A stretch of 8,685 bases of DNA from Polyangiaceae bacterium (GTDB lineage: Bacteria; Myxococcota; Polyangia; Polyangiales; Polyangiaceae), in contig JAICTU010000398.1 of NCBI GenBank assembly GCA_025936205.1, forward strand, positions 1-8,685. The letters run 5' to 3'. Made by a program: the position numbers and the translations under genes. The notes beneath the pieces were generated by a model. It worked only from the letters and a program-made list of their open reading frames with translations, had not been told where the DNA came from and ran no database searches. Below are positions 5,974 to 8,685 of this stretch, in pieces. Positions within the stretch are counted from its first letter, which is position 1, and every line of letters starts with the position of its first letter.

Positions 5974-5990
5974 GTGCAGCTTTCGTGCCG
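5974..5990 (-). promoter_or_regulatory. Candidate sigma-54 (-24/-12) promoter for the membrane-tail/C39 operon
   Basis: Read on the minus strand, the site is cGGCACGaaagctGCa. GGCACG of the -24 element is intact, and GG (5989-5988) and GC (5977-5976) are separated by exactly 10 bases; 11 of 14 consensus positions match. The implied transcript start near 5964 gives a leader of about 65 nt that includes the palindrome at 5934-5958 and the AAGGA ribosome site. This position is more conventional than that of the candidate upstream of the csbD-like gene. No experimental support is available. Confidence 0.42.
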
Positions 5991-6254
5991 CCCGCTGGAA
6001 AGGCCTTGGTTTCGCTGCCTTCGCGCCAAGGATGAATTGGGGACCGCGGCACGAGCTGCGTTTACGCAAACCTTCGCCGCAGGCAGGCCACACGTAGTGC
6101 AACAGCGCCACGCAAAAACCGCAATTTGGGCTGCGGCGTCGATGCGGGGCAAATGTCGTCAGAGCGCGCGCGAGCTCTCGCCATGCTCGCTGGTCGCTTG
6201 CTACATCCAACTACACTCGGTGTGCTGCTCGGCAGCGCGAAGTGGCCGAGCGCG

Positions 6255-6259
6255 AAGGA
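6255..6259 (+). promoter_or_regulatory. Shine-Dalgarno AAGGA deciding the hybrid kinase 2 start
   Basis: AAGGA ends 9 nt before ATG 6269, an acceptable spacing. The alternative upstream GTG 6242 in the same frame has no comparable site. GGAGG at 6264-6268 directly abuts the ATG, which is too close to serve it. Confidence 0.55.
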
Positions 6260-6268
6260 CGGCGGAGG

Positions 6269-7956
<1,688 letters not shown>

Positions 7957-7960
<4 letters not shown>

Positions 7961-8016
7961 CTCGAGGCGCCATGACTCGAGCAGCCATGACTCGAGCCGC
8001 CTTGCCTCAACCTGCC
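7957..8016. repeat. 15-bp tandem repeat array across the convergent gene junction
   Basis: Units are gtgactcgaggcgcc (7957-7971), atgactcgagcagcc (7972-7986) and atgactcgagccgcc (7987-8001). A decayed fourth unit, ttgcctcaacctgcc (8002-8016), matches the second at 10 of 15 positions. Unit 1 contains the stop codon of hybrid kinase 2 (7958-7960), and unit 4 contains the stop of the convergent glucan synthase (8007-8009). Each clear unit carries the palindrome CTCGAG, so neighbouring units can also pair as small stems. No T-run follows. Confidence 0.85.
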
Positions 8017-8685
8017 TGAAAGCGCGGGTCGCGTTGCGATTGCGGCGCGGCCTCCGAGGTCCCGAGCGTGACCCGCAGCTGATGGGTCCTGCCGTCGTCG
8101 GCCAGGCGCACGTAGCCTTCGCGCACGGCCTTGCCGTCGAGCTCCAGCTGCACCACGCCGCAGCTCACGCGCTCGGGGTTGTCGACCCGGATCAGGTAGC
8201 TGCTCGACAGATAGCGGTAACTGAGCTCGAAGTGGCTCCAGTGGCTCGGAATGCAGGGCTGGAGCGAGAGCGTCTTGCCGGCTCGGCGCAGCCCCAGCAC
8301 CCGCTCCAGTCCGATGCGGTACATCCAACCCGCCGAGCCCGTGTACCAGGTCCAGCCGCCGCGCCCGGGGTGCTCGGAGCCCGCGTACACGTCGGCCGCC
8401 ACCACGTAGGGCTCGACACGATAGCGCTGCACGCCCTCCGGCGTGGACGCGTGATAGGCGGGGTTGAGCAGCTCCAGCAGAGCGCCGGCGCGATCGCCTT
8501 CGCGCAGCAGGGTCAGCGCCTGAATGGTCCACAGCACGCCGTGCGTATACTGCCCGCCGTTCTCGCGGATGCCGGGAGGATAAGCACGGATATAGCCAGG
8601 ATCTGGGGCCGCGTGCTGAAACGGCGGGTCCAGCAGGCACATCATGCGCTCGCGCTCGCGCACCAGCCGCGCCTCCGCGGAGGCC
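8007..8685 (-). CDS. Cyclic beta-1,2-glucan synthase, C-terminal GH94 part (5' end beyond window)
   Basis: Only the last roughly 225 residues are visible; the frame stays open to the right edge, so this is a fragment of a much larger gene. The fragment matches the C-terminal glycoside-phosphorylase-like (GH94) domain of cyclic beta-1,2-glucan synthases (NdvB/ChvB/Cgs). It has NGGQYTHGVLW, EPYVVAADVY, GRGGWTWYTGSAGWMYR, and the tail PCIPSHWSHFELSYRY followed by a small beta-rich end (RVDNPERVSCGVVQLELDGK). In that family this domain controls glucan chain length, and the full protein (nearly 3000 aa) sits in the inner membrane and makes periplasmic cyclic glucans used in osmoadaptation. A related GH94 enzyme without the synthase part cannot be excluded from this fragment, though the motifs fit the synthase best. 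The stop codon falls inside the 15-bp repeat array. Confidence 0.9.
   Translation of the reverse strand, partial: ASAEARLVRERERMMCLLDPPFQHAAPDPGYIRAYPPGIRENGGQYTHGVLWTIQALTLLREGDRAGALLELLNPAYHASTPEGVQRYRVEPYVVAADVYAGSEHPGRGGWTWYTGSAGWMYRIGLERVLGLRRAGKTLSLQPCIPSHWSHFELSYRYLSSSYLIRVDNPERVSCGVVQLELDGKAVREGYVRLADDGRTHQLRVTLGTSEAAPQSQRDPRFQAG

Larger units (their letters stand above)
5900..6268. other. Divergent intergenic region between the peptidase operon and hybrid kinase 2
   Basis: This roughly 370-bp region separates divergent genes. It contains the Shine-Dalgarno for the small membrane-tail gene, an imperfect palindrome at 5934-5958, and a candidate minus-strand sigma-54 promoter at 5974-5990. 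The Shine-Dalgarno of the kinase lies at 6255-6259, and a weak 5-bp stem (ccgca/tgcgg) at 6119-6136. Between about 6000 and 6240 I see no convincing promoter or RNA gene. A plus-strand open frame crosses the region but has no start signal or motif. Confidence 0.6.

Overview
The window is GC-rich DNA from a bacterium with dense two-component and eukaryotic-type kinase signalling. It holds an NtrC-family regulator, a Ser/Thr-kinase-fold protein, two soluble hybrid histidine kinases with C-terminal receiver domains, and the end of a cyclic beta-1,2-glucan synthase. This mix, with strong G/C third-position bias, most resembles a myxobacterium (Myxococcota, Sorangium/Polyangium-like). That placement is an inference from gene content only.

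Layout, left to right. (1) A minus-strand sigma-54-type response regulator, cut by the left edge. (2) A divergent intergenic region with two GC-rich hairpin repeats 30 bp apart. (3) A plus-strand kinase-fold protein that has lost key catalytic residues, so probably a pseudokinase. (4) A plus-strand REC-HisKA-HATPase-REC hybrid kinase. (5) A structured spacer with a nested inverted repeat, a candidate sigma-54 promoter, and a small CsbD/YjbJ-family stress protein. (6) About 320 bp without genes, holding a 60-bp array of 15-bp repeats and facing terminators. (7) A minus-strand two-gene operon: a 99-aa secreted protein with a Gly-Gly plus hydrophobic C-terminal tail, overlapping by GTGA with a C39-like cysteine peptidase lipoprotein. 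(8) A divergent intergenic region with a candidate sigma-54 promoter for that operon. (9) A plus-strand GAF-like-HisKA-HATPase-REC hybrid kinase. (10) A second 60-bp array of 15-bp repeats, spanning the stop codons of two convergent genes. (11) The C-terminal part of a minus-strand cyclic glucan synthase, cut by the right edge.

How the genes may fit together (inference): the regulator, pseudokinase and two hybrid kinases look like an orphan signalling cluster with no classical adjacent sensor/regulator pair. CsbD proteins and cyclic glucans are both linked to osmotic or envelope stress, and the peptidase operon is predicted to act at the envelope. The observations I rate highest are the degenerate kinase, the possible peptidase-substrate pair built around a Gly-Gly membrane tail, and the two equal-sized repeat arrays at gene 3' ends.
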